Positions 20,406 to 28,272 of a stretch of DNA of 64,000 nt are shown one piece after another. Position 1 is the first letter of the stretch. Each line of letters opens with the position of its first letter. The notes below the pieces were generated by a model that searched no databases, had not been told where the DNA came from, and saw nothing but the letters and a program-made list of their open reading frames with translations. The position numbers and the translations under genes were made by a program. Origin of the DNA: Microbacterium maritypicum MF109 (GTDB lineage: Bacteria > Actinomycetota > Actinomycetes > Actinomycetales > Microbacteriaceae); contig NZ_ATAO01000157.1 in assembly GCF_000455825.1 (NCBI RefSeq), positions 20,031-84,030 on the forward strand, given 5' to 3'.

Positions 20406-20473
20406 GGAGACGTTGTCGTGAGGAGAAGGCGCCGCGAATCGACGCTCGGCGACGAGGAACGCCGCCGCGGGCG

Positions 20474-21469
20474 TCAGACTCCTGCGCCGGGTCGGATGGA
20501 GCCGACGTTCTCCCCACCGCCGAGCACGGCGAGCGGAAGTGCGTCCGCGAGCGAGGCCACGTCGGCATCGCTCAGCCCGCCCGCCCGAGCGAGCAGGGTC
20601 GCGGCAACGATCGTCGAGGCTCGAGTGGCGCCGTCGAGCATCTTCAGCGCCACGGTCGTGCCGTTGGGGGCGACCATCACCATCACGCCCTCGGCGCCGT
20701 ACTTGGTGAACACGCCGAGCCTCTCGGTCGCGATCGTGTCGGGGCGGCCCGGACCCTCGATCGTCCAGGGGTTCTCCCGCACGGCGCGGACCAGGGAACC
20801 GGCCACGCGGTGGAGGGCGAAGGGCGAGCGGTCGGAGGCGGTGCCGATGCGGTGGATCGCGCGTGCCAGGCCGGTCAGCGTCATCGCATGGACCGGCGCA
20901 CCGCACCCGTCGATAGCGGTGTGGGCGATCTTCTCGCCAGTGAGGCGCTCGATGACGTCGCGGATGTGCTGTTGCAGTGGATGGGTCGGGTCGAGGTATC
21001 CGTCGGTCGGCCAGCCCGTCGCCACGCATGCGCGGAGCATCGCGGCGTGCTTGCCGGAGCAGTTCATGCGCACCCGGGTCGGCTCGCCGTGCTCGCGGAC
21101 GAGCTCGTCTCGCGACGCCGAGTCGCTCGGCCACGTGGCCGGGCAGCGGAGGTCGTCTTCCGTCAGCCCGCCCTCGGTCAGGATGTCGCGTACCACTGAA
21201 GCGTGACGGTCGGTGCCGACGTGACTGGCCGTGGAGAGCGCGAGCTGCTCGCCTTCGAGGACGGCACCTGCGGTGATGCAGGCGATCGCCTGGAGAGGCT
21301 TGAGGCTGGATCGCGGCAGGATCAGCGCATCGGCATTTCCATGGCGACCGACGATGTCCCCGTCGGGGGAGAGCACGACGGCCGCGCCGGCGTGGCGGGA
21401 TTCGACGAATCCGCTCCGCTCGACGACGGCGAGTTCCACGGAATCCTGAACGGTGAGAGTCTCCTGCAC
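20474..21469 (-). CDS. asparaginase family protein (PF06089, AnsA-II type)
   Basis: The 331-residue protein has the serine-beta-lactamase-independent asparaginase fold of PF06089, with LPRSSLKPLQAIA at about residue 52, TRVRMNCSGKHAAMLRA at about 130 and DGCGAPVHAMTL at about 187. It has no signal peptide. Rhizobial members of this family (thermolabile asparaginase II) hydrolyse L-asparagine; other members are uncharacterised. The GTG start follows a TAGAGT box by 6 nt, so the mRNA is leaderless. It converges with the FtsK-like gene and the repeat array. Confidence 0.85.
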   Translation of the reverse strand: MQETLTVQDSVELAVVERSGFVESRHAGAAVVLSPDGDIVGRHGNADALILPRSSLKPLQAIACITAGAVLEGEQLALSTASHVGTDRHASVVRDILTEGGLTEDDLRCPATWPSDSASRDELVREHGEPTRVRMNCSGKHAAMLRACVATGWPTDGYLDPTHPLQQHIRDVIERLTGEKIAHTAIDGCGAPVHAMTLTGLARAIHRIGTASDRSPFALHRVAGSLVRAVRENPWTIEGPGRPDTIATERLGVFTKYGAEGVMVMVAPNGTTVALKMLDGATRASTIVAATLLARAGGLSDADVASLADALPLAVLGGGENVGSIRPGAGV

Positions 21470-21475
21470 CCGTCA

Positions 21476-21481
21476 ACTCTA
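21476..21481 (-). promoter_or_regulatory. -10 box TAGAGT of leaderless asparaginase gene
   Basis: TAGAGT (minus strand) ends 6 nt before the GTG at 21469. Confidence 0.6.
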
Positions 21482-21524
21482 GCCCGGGGCGTGCGGCGTC
21501 TCGCGTCGTGTCGGAGGAGCCTGA

Positions 21525-21530
21525 CAGACT
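21525..21530 (+). promoter_or_regulatory. -10-like box CAGACT of the OsmC gene
   Basis: CAGACT ends 6 nt before the ATG at 21537. It keeps the position of the other leaderless promoters here but has C in place of the first T. Confidence 0.35.
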
Positions 21531-21536
21531 GAGCAG

Positions 21537-22031
21537 ATGGCAGAGACGACCACGCGCACGCTCGGCGAACACCGCTACGCGCTCACCTCGACGTGGACCG
21601 GCAACACCGGCACCGGGACGACCGGATACCGGGACTACCGGCGAGACGTGACGATCGAGGTCGAGGGGAAGCCCGATCTCCTCGCCTCGGCAGACAAGCC
21701 GTTCCGCGGCGATCCCTCACGATGGAATCCGGAGGACCTGCTGCTCGCCTCCCTCTCCGAGTGCCACCTGCTGTCATACCTGCACGCGTGTGTGACCGCG
21801 GGCGTCGTCGTGGTGTCCTATCGCGACCAGGCCAGCGGGACGATGCGCGAGGACGGTGCGGGGGGCGGATCGTTCGTCGAGGTGATGCTGCGGCCCGAGG
21901 TCGTCGTCGCCGAGGCCTCGATGATCGACGCAGCAGAGCGCGCCCACGCCCAGGCGAACGAGTGGTGCTTCATCGCGAACTCGATGAACTTCCCCGTACG
22001 CCACCAGGCGACGGTCACAGCCCTCGCCTGA
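21537..22031 (+). CDS. OsmC family protein
   Basis: A 164-residue OsmC/Ohr-fold protein. The two reactive cysteines expected for peroxide reduction sit in LSECHLLSYLH (about residue 80) and NEWCFIANSMNFP (about 146), spaced as in OsmC-type peroxidases. The family reduces organic hydroperoxides with lipoyl or dithiol partners; YhfA-like members are less well characterised. The gene is divergent from the asparaginase-like gene, with 67 bp between the starts, and its stop is 16 bp from that of the minus-strand plsC. Confidence 0.88.
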   Translation: MAETTTRTLGEHRYALTSTWTGNTGTGTTGYRDYRRDVTIEVEGKPDLLASADKPFRGDPSRWNPEDLLLASLSECHLLSYLHACVTAGVVVVSYRDQASGTMREDGAGGGSFVEVMLRPEVVVAEASMIDAAERAHAQANEWCFIANSMNFPVRHQATVTALA

Positions 22032-22047
22032 GTGGGGCTCACAGGCC

Positions 22048-22845
22048 TCAGCGACGCTCGTGCGGGAGGGCCTGCTTGATCTTCTCGATGGCACCTTGCG
22101 CCGGTGCCTCGTTGTACGCGCCGGCGAGCTCCTGGCCGGAGAGACCGTGGATCGCCGCCATGATCTGATCGGTGGCGAGACGACGTGCCCGTCCACTGGT
22201 CGCGGGCCCGTGCGGCGAGAGGTCGAGCGGCTCGCCGAAACGCACGGTGATGCGCTCCTTGAGGGTGGGGATCTTCGCTCCCACCGGCATCACCTTGTCC
22301 GTGCCGATGAGGCCGACCGGCACCACAGGGGCGCCCGTCTGCAGAGCGAGGAACGCGACGCCCGTGCGGCCTTTGTAGAGGCGGCCGTCGGTCGAGCGGG
22401 TCCCCTCCGGATACAGGGCGACGGCGAGACCTTCATCGAGGAGCTGGCGTTGCAGGTCGAGCGCGTCCAGCGCGGCTTGTCCGGCACCGCGTCGCACCGG
22501 GATCGCGCCGATCGATTCGAAGAAGGTCTTGCTCATCCAGCCTTTGAATCCGGTGCCTTCGAAGTACGTCGACTTCGCGAGGAAGTGGACGGGACGAGGG
22601 GCCGCGACCGGGATCGCGATCGAGTCGATGAATGACAGATGGTTGCTCGCGAAGATGACGGGACCGGTCAGCGGCACGTTGTCGCGCCCCTCGATCCGAG
22701 GGCGGTACACCAGACGGGCGAGTGGCGTGATGAGGCTGCGGCCGAGCGTGTAGGCGAACCCGGCGTGGCGAGGCTTCGCAGTCTCCTCTGACGAGGATCC
22801 CTCTTCTGACGAGGATTCGGGCTCGACGGACTGCTCAGAGGTCAT
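22048..22845 (-). CDS. 1-acyl-sn-glycerol-3-phosphate acyltransferase (PlsC family)
   Basis: Adds the second acyl chain to lysophosphatidic acid in phospholipid synthesis. The 265-residue protein has motif I NHLSFID (HX4D, about residue 68), motif II IPVRRGAG at about 115, motif III ALYPEGTRS at about 143 and motif IV APVVPVGLIG at about 172. The N-terminal 25 residues are an acidic Ser/Glu-rich stretch with no known role. The start at 22845 follows a TAATCT box by 6 nt. Related actinobacterial members may use other acceptors, so the exact acceptor is inferred. Confidence 0.9.
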   Translation of the reverse strand: MTSEQSVEPESSSEEGSSSEETAKPRHAGFAYTLGRSLITPLARLVYRPRIEGRDNVPLTGPVIFASNHLSFIDSIAIPVAAPRPVHFLAKSTYFEGTGFKGWMSKTFFESIGAIPVRRGAGQAALDALDLQRQLLDEGLAVALYPEGTRSTDGRLYKGRTGVAFLALQTGAPVVPVGLIGTDKVMPVGAKIPTLKERITVRFGEPLDLSPHGPATSGRARRLATDQIMAAIHGLSGQELAGAYNEAPAQGAIEKIKQALPHERR

Positions 22846-22851
22846 CAGAGC

Positions 22852-22857
22852 AGATTA
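22852..22857 (-). promoter_or_regulatory. -10 box TAATCT of leaderless plsC-like gene
   Basis: TAATCT (minus strand) ends 6 nt before the ATG at 22845. Confidence 0.6.
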
Positions 22858-22968
22858 CTCCCGGATCCATGCCGGGGTGGGAATGAAGAGTTGCGCCGCG
22901 CCTCCCAGCGCGAGCAAAGGGGTATGGGGCAGGATGGAGTTTCCTGCCCGCGATCCCGAGGTCTCACT

Positions 22969-23931
22969 GTGCGCAAGCGTCCGCTCATCGTTCTGTCCAC
23001 CGTCGCCGCGGCGACCCTGCTGCTGGCGGGTTGCGCCGGTGGTGGAGCCCCGGAGAGCTCCGGCACCCCGTCGCCCTCCGCATCGAGCACGTGCCAGCTG
23101 GACGCGAAGTCCGGGGATACCTCGGACGCGGTCGTCGTGGAGGGGGAAGGGGCAGACACCACCGTGACGGTCCCGGCCGATGCGCCGTTCGCCGGCGTCG
23201 AGAGGACCGTCATCTCCGAGGGAGACGGAGACGACGTCGTGGTCAATGACCTGGTGTCCGTCGAGTACCAGATCGTCGACGCGACCAACAATCAGGTGCT
23301 CGACTCGTCGGCTCGTGGTGAAGGCGGTGTGCTGCCCGTTCTCCTCGACACCAACCAGTCCTCGCTCTTCGTCGCGGCGCTCGAGTGCAAGCCGGTCGGC
23401 TCGCGCATCGTGCTGACTCTTCCCGGAAAGGTCCTCGGCGAGGGCGCCAACAACGTGGTCGTCTACGCCGAGGCCGTCGAGCAGCTGCCCGAGGTGGCGA
23501 CGGGAACGCCGGTCGACCCGACTCCCGGCATGCCGACTGTCAAGCTCGACGACAAGGGCGCTCCGACCGTGACGATCCCGGACGGCGACGCGCCGACAGA
23601 GACCCAGGTCGCCGTCCTCAAGCAGGGTGACGGTGCGACGGTCGCCTCCGGTGACCTCGTCGTCGTGCAGTACCTGGGCGTCAAGTGGTCCGACGGCAAG
23701 GAGTTCGACTCCAGCTGGAGCCGCGACGCCGCGCCCGCGCAGTTCCAGACCACCGGCGTGGTCGCGGGCTTCCAGAAGGCCCTCGAAGGTCAGAAGGTCG
23801 GCTCACAGGTCATCGTCGTGATGCCGCCGTCCGACGGATACGGTGCGAGCGAGGGACATGAGCTCCAGAAGGAGAGCCTCGTGTTCGTCGTGGACATCCT
23901 GGCGACGACACCGGTCCAGGCGCAGCAGTAG
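22969..23931 (+). CDS. FKBP-type peptidyl-prolyl isomerase, lipoprotein
   Basis: A 320-residue exported protein with a lipobox (TLLLAGC; Cys about residue 23) and a Ser/Pro-rich linker, so it should be lipid-anchored outside the membrane. A degenerate FKBP-like region (about 60-165) precedes a second, better preserved FKBP domain (about 205-315) with VVQYLGVKWSDGKEFDSSW, VVAGFQKALEGQKVGSQV and MPPSDGYG. It helps fold or isomerise Xaa-Pro bonds in secreted proteins. The GTG at 22969 was chosen because the lipoprotein signal then starts directly (VRKRPLIV); longer frames upstream lack a signal pattern. dxr follows 36 bp downstream. Confidence 0.88.
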   Translation: MRKRPLIVLSTVAAATLLLAGCAGGGAPESSGTPSPSASSTCQLDAKSGDTSDAVVVEGEGADTTVTVPADAPFAGVERTVISEGDGDDVVVNDLVSVEYQIVDATNNQVLDSSARGEGGVLPVLLDTNQSSLFVAALECKPVGSRIVLTLPGKVLGEGANNVVVYAEAVEQLPEVATGTPVDPTPGMPTVKLDDKGAPTVTIPDGDAPTETQVAVLKQGDGATVASGDLVVVQYLGVKWSDGKEFDSSWSRDAAPAQFQTTGVVAGFQKALEGQKVGSQVIVVMPPSDGYGASEGHELQKESLVFVVDILATTPVQAQQ

Positions 23932-23955
23932 CCGCTGGGTGCCGAGGGCGTGACC

Positions 23956-23961
23956 TAGGCT
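23956..23961 (+). promoter_or_regulatory. -10 box TAGGCT of leaderless dxr
   Basis: TAGGCT ends 6 nt before the ATG at 23968. Confidence 0.65.
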
Positions 23962-23967
23962 GACGGT

Positions 23968-25050
23968 ATGCGTCGCGTCATCGTCCTCGGCTCCACCGGT
24001 TCCATCGGCACCCAGGCACTGGATGTGATCCGTGCCAATCCTCGCCGATTCGAGCTGGTAGGTCTCGCTGCCGGGTCCAACGCCGAGATGTTGGAAGCGC
24101 AGGCCGCACAGTTCCAGGTCGAGTCGACCGCTCTCGGCGCGCTCGAGGCCGAGCAGCTGGTCCGTGACGTCGAGGCGGACGTGGTGCTCAATGCCATCAC
24201 CGGCTCGATCGGACTGGGCTCGACGCTCGCGGCGCTAAAGGCGGGACGCGTGCTCGCTCTCGCGAACAAGGAGTCCCTCATCGTCGGCGGCGACCTGGTC
24301 CTCGCCGCCGCCGCTCCCGGTCAGATCGTCCCGGTCGATTCCGAGCACTCGGCTCTCGCGCAAGCGCTCCTGGCCGGTACCCATGCCGAGGTGCGCCGCC
24401 TCGTGGTGACGGCGTCGGGCGGGCCGTTCCGCGGTCGCAGCCGCGCGCAGCTGACCGAGGTCACTCCGTCCGAGGCTCTCGCGCATCCGACATGGGACAT
24501 GGGACGGATGGTCACGACCAACTCCGCGACCCTTGTCAACAAGGGACTCGAGGTGATCGAAGCGCACCTGCTGTTCGACGTCGCCTACGACGACATCGAG
24601 GTCGTGGTGCACCCGCAGTCCATCGTGCACTCGATGGTCGAGTTCATCGACGGTTCCACGATCGCACAGGCCTCCCCGCCCGACATGCGTCTGCCGATCT
24701 CCCTGGGTCTGGACTGGCCGCACCGCGTCGGTGGCGTCGGACGGCCCCTCGACTGGTCATCCGCCACTTCCTGGACGTTCGAGCCGCTCGACGCCGTGGC
24801 GTTCCCCTCCGTCGCACTCGCGAAGGCGGTGGGCCGCGCCGGCGGCACGTTCCCTGCTGTCTACAACGCCGCGAACGAACAAGCGGTCGACGCGTTCCAC
24901 GAGGGACGGCTCTCGTTCCTCGGCATCGTGGACACGATCGCTCGGGTCGTCGACGCGCACGATGCGCCGGACGCCCTCACCGTCGAGACGCTCGCCGAGG
25001 CCGAGGCGTGGGCGCGCTCGACGGCCGATCGGATGATCGCGGCGCTCTGA
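23968..25050 (+). CDS. dxr: 1-deoxy-D-xylulose 5-phosphate reductoisomerase
   Basis: Second enzyme of the MEP isoprenoid pathway; converts DXP to MEP with NADPH. The 360-residue protein has the NADPH loop [10 protein letters not shown] at residue 7-16, the metal-binding [12 protein letters not shown] at about 126, the ASGGPFRG substrate loop at about 150 and the [23 protein letters not shown] block at about 174. ispG of the same pathway lies 7.3 kb downstream on the same strand, beyond the rseP-like gene. This order is conserved in actinobacteria, though here minus-strand genes separate the members. Confidence 0.97.
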   Translation: MRRVIVLGSTGSIGTQALDVIRANPRRFELVGLAAGSNAEMLEAQAAQFQVESTALGALEAEQLVRDVEADVVLNAITGSIGLGSTLAALKAGRVLALANKESLIVGGDLVLAAAAPGQIVPVDSEHSALAQALLAGTHAEVRRLVVTASGGPFRGRSRAQLTEVTPSEALAHPTWDMGRMVTTNSATLVNKGLEVIEAHLLFDVAYDDIEVVVHPQSIVHSMVEFIDGSTIAQASPPDMRLPISLGLDWPHRVGGVGRPLDWSSATSWTFEPLDAVAFPSVALAKAVGRAGGTFPAVYNAANEQAVDAFHEGRLSFLGIVDTIARVVDAHDAPDALTVETLAEAEAWARSTADRMIAAL

Positions 25051-25086
25051 TCGGGGACCAGGGCGGAGTCGCCCTGGTCGAGCAGG

Positions 25087-26709
25087 TCAATCCTCGTCGG
25101 GGTACGGGACCGGCCAACGCGAATCGGGTACGGGCCAGCCGGCGTCGCGCAGCGCGCGGCGAGCGAGCTCGCGTGCCGAATACGGTGTGCGGACGCCGCG
25201 GATGTCGCGATAGTCCTGGTGCCCGGGGCCGGCCCACAGGATGGCGTCGCCGTCGCCGACCAAGCCGACCGCGGTGATGATGGCGTTCTCGGGCGGTGAG
25301 GCCTCGTGGATCTCGGCATCCGGTCGTGCCGTGCGGGCGCCCTCGATGAGGGTCGCCCGAATGGACGCGGGGTCCTCGAAGCGGGGGTGGTGATCGGTGA
25401 CGACGAGGATGTCACTGCCTTCGACCGCCGTGCGCGCCATGTCGAAGCGCTTGCTCGCGTCGCGGTCGCCGTCGGCGCCGAAGAGCATCAGCACCTTGCC
25501 CGGTGTCACGCGCCGGACGGCGGCGAGGGTCTTCTCGAATGCGTCGGGTGAGTGTCCGAAGTCGACGAAGACGGCAGGCCCACGATCGCCGGAGACCAGC
25601 TGGGTGCGACCGGGCAGGTAGGCGCGGATCCCCCCGTCACGGGTGAGCGCATCGACGATGCGATCCCAGGCGTAGCCGCCCTCGAGGAGCATCACGATCG
25701 CCAGAGCCGCGTTGGCCGCCATGTGCGGTCCGATCACCGGGACCGTCGTGGTGAGGGACCCGGCGGGGCCGGTCATCGTGAAGGTCGTACCGGCGGCGCG
25801 CTCCTCGTCGATGACGACCACCCAGTCCGCGGCGGTCGCGGCGTCGGGATCGGCGGCGATCGACGGAGTGCCGACAGTGACGACCGGGATCTCGGCCCGG
25901 TCGACGACGACCGCACCGGACGGGGAATCCAGGCAGATGACCCCGCGCTGGGCGCGGTCGGGCCGGAAGAGGGGCAGCTTCGCCTCGAAGTACTCCTCCA
26001 TGTCGGCGTAGTCGTCGAGATGATCGTGGCTCAGGTTCGTGAATCCGGCGACGTCGAACAGGATGCCGTCGACGCGGTGACGTGACAGCGCCTGTGCGCT
26101 GACCTCGACCGCGACGGCTTCGACCTGGCGCTCACGCATCAGCGCCAGGAGGGCGTGCATCTCGGATGCTTCGGGGGTGGTCAGGCGCGAGACGATGACC
26201 TCGCCCGCGATGTGACGTTCTGCGGTGGAGGAGAGGCCGGTGACCACGCCGATCTGATCGAGGATCCCCTCGAGCAGGTGGGAGACGCTGGTCTTGCCGT
26301 TGGTGCCCGTCGTCGCGAACAGCAGGGGGAGCGGGTCACCGGCGCCGGTGCCGTAGACCCACGCGCTGAGATCACCGAGCACGGCGCGAGGGTCGTCGAC
26401 CACGAGGATCGGAAGCCCCGCGGCTTCGGCGATCTCCGCGCCAGCGTCGTCGGTGATGACGGCGACGGCACCCTTCTCAGCGGCGGTGACGGCGAAGTCC
26501 GCGCCATGCCGGTTGACGCCGCGGATCGCGACGAATGCCTCGCCGGGACGCAGGTCTGCCGTCGCGAGGGTGATGCCGGAGAGGGCGATTCCGTCGACAT
26601 CGCCGCGGACGGTGCGGGCGAAACGGGAAGCGAGTTCGGACAGCTCACGCCGGGGCGGGTTCGCGGGGCGGAGCACGGGAGGCAGGCTCGGTTGTTGTTC
26701 AATCGACAT
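25087..26709 (-). CDS. murE: MurE-type Mur ligase (UDP-MurNAc-tripeptide synthetase family)
   Basis: Adds the third-position diamino acid to UDP-MurNAc-L-Ala/Gly-D-Glu in peptidoglycan synthesis. The 540-residue protein has the ATP loop TGTNGKTS at about residue 134, the NLSHDHLDDY block at about 228, DFGHSPDAF at about 386 and FGADGDRDASKR at about 412. The stretch that in meso-DAP ligases reads DNPR followed by an acidic residue reads here VTDHHPRFEDP, so the amino acid added is probably not meso-DAP. Microbacterium-type walls carry Lys or Orn at this place, which fits. It lies outside the usual division/cell-wall gene cluster, next to dxr and downstream of the YcnI gene. Confidence 0.88.
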   Translation of the reverse strand: MSIEQQPSLPPVLRPANPPRRELSELASRFARTVRGDVDGIALSGITLATADLRPGEAFVAIRGVNRHGADFAVTAAEKGAVAVITDDAGAEIAEAAGLPILVVDDPRAVLGDLSAWVYGTGAGDPLPLLFATTGTNGKTSVSHLLEGILDQIGVVTGLSSTAERHIAGEVIVSRLTTPEASEMHALLALMRERQVEAVAVEVSAQALSRHRVDGILFDVAGFTNLSHDHLDDYADMEEYFEAKLPLFRPDRAQRGVICLDSPSGAVVVDRAEIPVVTVGTPSIAADPDAATAADWVVVIDEERAAGTTFTMTGPAGSLTTTVPVIGPHMAANAALAIVMLLEGGYAWDRIVDALTRDGGIRAYLPGRTQLVSGDRGPAVFVDFGHSPDAFEKTLAAVRRVTPGKVLMLFGADGDRDASKRFDMARTAVEGSDILVVTDHHPRFEDPASIRATLIEGARTARPDAEIHEASPPENAIITAVGLVGDGDAILWAGPGHQDYRDIRGVRTPYSARELARRALRDAGWPVPDSRWPVPYPDED

Positions 26710-26750
26710 GGCGCATCCATGATCTCACGACCGTGGTGGGAACCCTTCGC

Positions 26751-26797
26751 CGAGCGCCCCCTCGCGCGCCGCGTTGCGGAGCACGAGGGGGAGCTCG
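26751..26797 (-). terminator. hairpin after the YcnI gene
   Basis: CGAGC-G-CCCCCTCG at 26751-26764 pairs with CGAGGGGG-A-GCTCG at 26784-26797, a 13-bp stem with one mismatch. It sits between the YcnI gene and murE and may separate the transcripts. Confidence 0.6.
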
Positions 26798-26802
26798 CGT
26801 CG

Positions 26803-27522
26803 TCAGGCTCGGCGTCGGTAGGCGAGGATCGCGACGACCAGGGCGGCGAAACCGGCGAGAAGCCCACCCGCCCCGAGCGCCACACCCAGGGGATCGGCGA
26901 CCGTGGTCGGAGCCGTGCTCGCGGCCGCAGTGTCGGATTCGGTGTGCTCGCCGTGCCCGTCGGCGGCAGCGGCCGTGACGGAGACGACCGGAGCCGGCGC
27001 GTCGAGGCTGTGCGGATCCTGGCCGTCCTCGGCGATCTGCGTCCATTCGGTCGAGCCCTCGACGCACTGTTGGACCACGGGGAACGCCAGAGTGTCGGGG
27101 GTGGTCTCGTCCAGACCGACCCCCATGCTCACCGCGCCGCGAAGGTCGGTGGGCACCGGGGTGACCGCCGTATAGGTCACGGCGCTGACGAGACCGTCGT
27201 CGCCGCGCTCGACCTGGATGTCCCAGTCGGAGTCCATCGTCGGCGAGACGGATGCGAGCCCCTCGGGCATCGTGATGCGCAGCGCGGTGGTGGGGGAGTT
27301 CTCGCAGCCGTGGGAGAACGAGAACGTGAGCACGCCGTGGTCGCCCGCAGCGATCTCGTCGGGGCTGACGCCCACATGGGCACCTGCCATCGTGGGAACG
27401 GCCAGGGCGAGTGCGGCTCCGCCGAGGACACCGAGCGCGGCGCGTCGCAGAGTGAGCGAGCGCCGAGCGGTGGAGCGCAGGGTGGTGGGGCGCGGAGTGC
27501 GGGTACGGATGTTGCGGGACAT
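26803..27522 (-). CDS. YcnI-type copper-binding protein (DUF1775)
   Basis: An exported protein of 239 residues. The N-terminus is Arg-rich with a hydrophobic core and an AxA-type cleavage site (VPTMAGA-HVGVSP), so cleavage would leave His as the first mature residue, the copper ligand known for YcnI-type domains. The DUF1775 domain (about 48-185) is followed by a Ala/Pro/His stretch (DGHGEHTESD) and one C-terminal membrane helix with a basic tail. It probably binds Cu(II) on the outer face of the membrane. The start has AGGAGA upstream. Next to it on the same strand is a membrane protein with histidine clusters. Confidence 0.88.
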   Translation of the reverse strand: MSRNIRTRTPRPTTLRSTARRSLTLRRAALGVLGGAALALAVPTMAGAHVGVSPDEIAAGDHGVLTFSFSHGCENSPTTALRITMPEGLASVSPTMDSDWDIQVERGDDGLVSAVTYTAVTPVPTDLRGAVSMGVGLDETTPDTLAFPVVQQCVEGSTEWTQIAEDGQDPHSLDAPAPVVSVTAAAADGHGEHTESDTAAASTAPTTVADPLGVALGAGGLLAGFAALVVAILAYRRRA

Positions 27523-27624
27523 GAGAGTTCTCCTGGTGCTCGAAGTGCGGGCGCGCCACGGTGGCGCATCTCCGCGAGAAAGGGACGCTGCCCGTGTCGG
27601 AGCAGCGGATTCGAGTGCGACGGA

Positions 27625-28209
27625 TCAGTCGCGCAGGAGAGCGGGAGGCCCGCGCCTCGGCACAGCGGCCGAGATGGTGACGGCGAAGCTGGCGATGGTG
27701 GTCGACCGCAGCCGCGGCGGCCGGCGATGCATGGCCGGTGCCCCGCCGGACGCGCGCCGGAAGAGGGCATCCACCCAGCGGGCGACGACCCGAACGACCG
27801 CTTCTCCGTGCCACACGAGAAGCGTCGTGAGCACGGCTGCGACGACGTGCGCGAACAGCATCAACGTGCCAGGGGCTGCGGTGGGCGCCGTGGAAGAGAG
27901 CGCGCTCAGATCGAGATGATGGGCGTGACCGCCGCCGGCGATCGGAGCGGTACCGGTGGGCGAGCCCAGCAGTTGGAACACGACGTGGAAAGCGGCCTGT
28001 CCGAGGAACACGGCGATGGCGACACGACCCCGCGACTCACGGATGCCCACCAGGAGCGCCGACAGAGGGGTGAGCAGGGTCGCGACCGCCAGGATCAGCA
28101 GCATGTGCGGGACCGCTCCGCCGCCGAGGGTGTGCGAGAGGGCTGCGAGCAACGTCGCCACCGAGGAGACGGCGGCAGCGCGCACGAGTCGCAGCTGCCG
28201 GGCATTCAC
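27625..28209 (-). CDS. membrane protein with histidine-rich loop, neighbour of YcnI
   Basis: A 194-residue protein with about four hydrophobic helices and the polar loop GGGHAHHLDLS between helices 3 and 4, plus a basic C-terminal part. The His cluster and the location directly upstream of the YcnI gene, on the same strand, suggest a role in copper uptake or tolerance, but no family was recognised. The GTG at 28209 follows a TAGGCT box by 6 nt (28216-28221), so it is probably leaderless. About 100 bp separate it from the YcnI gene. The last 45 residues look disordered. Confidence 0.65.
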   Translation of the reverse strand: MNARQLRLVRAAAVSSVATLLAALSHTLGGGAVPHMLLILAVATLLTPLSALLVGIRESRGRVAIAVFLGQAAFHVVFQLLGSPTGTAPIAGGGHAHHLDLSALSSTAPTAAPGTLMLFAHVVAAVLTTLLVWHGEAVVRVVARWVDALFRRASGGAPAMHRRPPRLRSTTIASFAVTISAAVPRRGPPALLRD

Positions 28210-28215
28210 CGTCTC

Positions 28216-28221
28216 AGCCTA
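28216..28221 (-). promoter_or_regulatory. -10 box TAGGCT for the His-rich membrane protein gene
   Basis: TAGGCT (minus strand) ends 6 nt before the GTG at 28209. Confidence 0.6.
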
Positions 28222-28260
28222 GCCGCGCGGCGTGCCGGGCGGATTCCTAGCTGTGGGCAC

Positions 28261-28266
28261 TAACGT
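28261..28266 (+). promoter_or_regulatory. -10 box TAACGT of leaderless rseP-like gene
   Basis: TAACGT ends 6 nt before the GTG at 28273. It is divergent from the promoter at 28216-28221. Confidence 0.65.
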
Positions 28267-28272
28267 TGGCAC

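Noticed and set aside
26155..28263. 702-codon plus-strand frame across murE, YcnI and the His-rich gene.
   Set aside because: Low-complexity Arg/Gly/Asp translation opposite three well-supported minus-strand genes.
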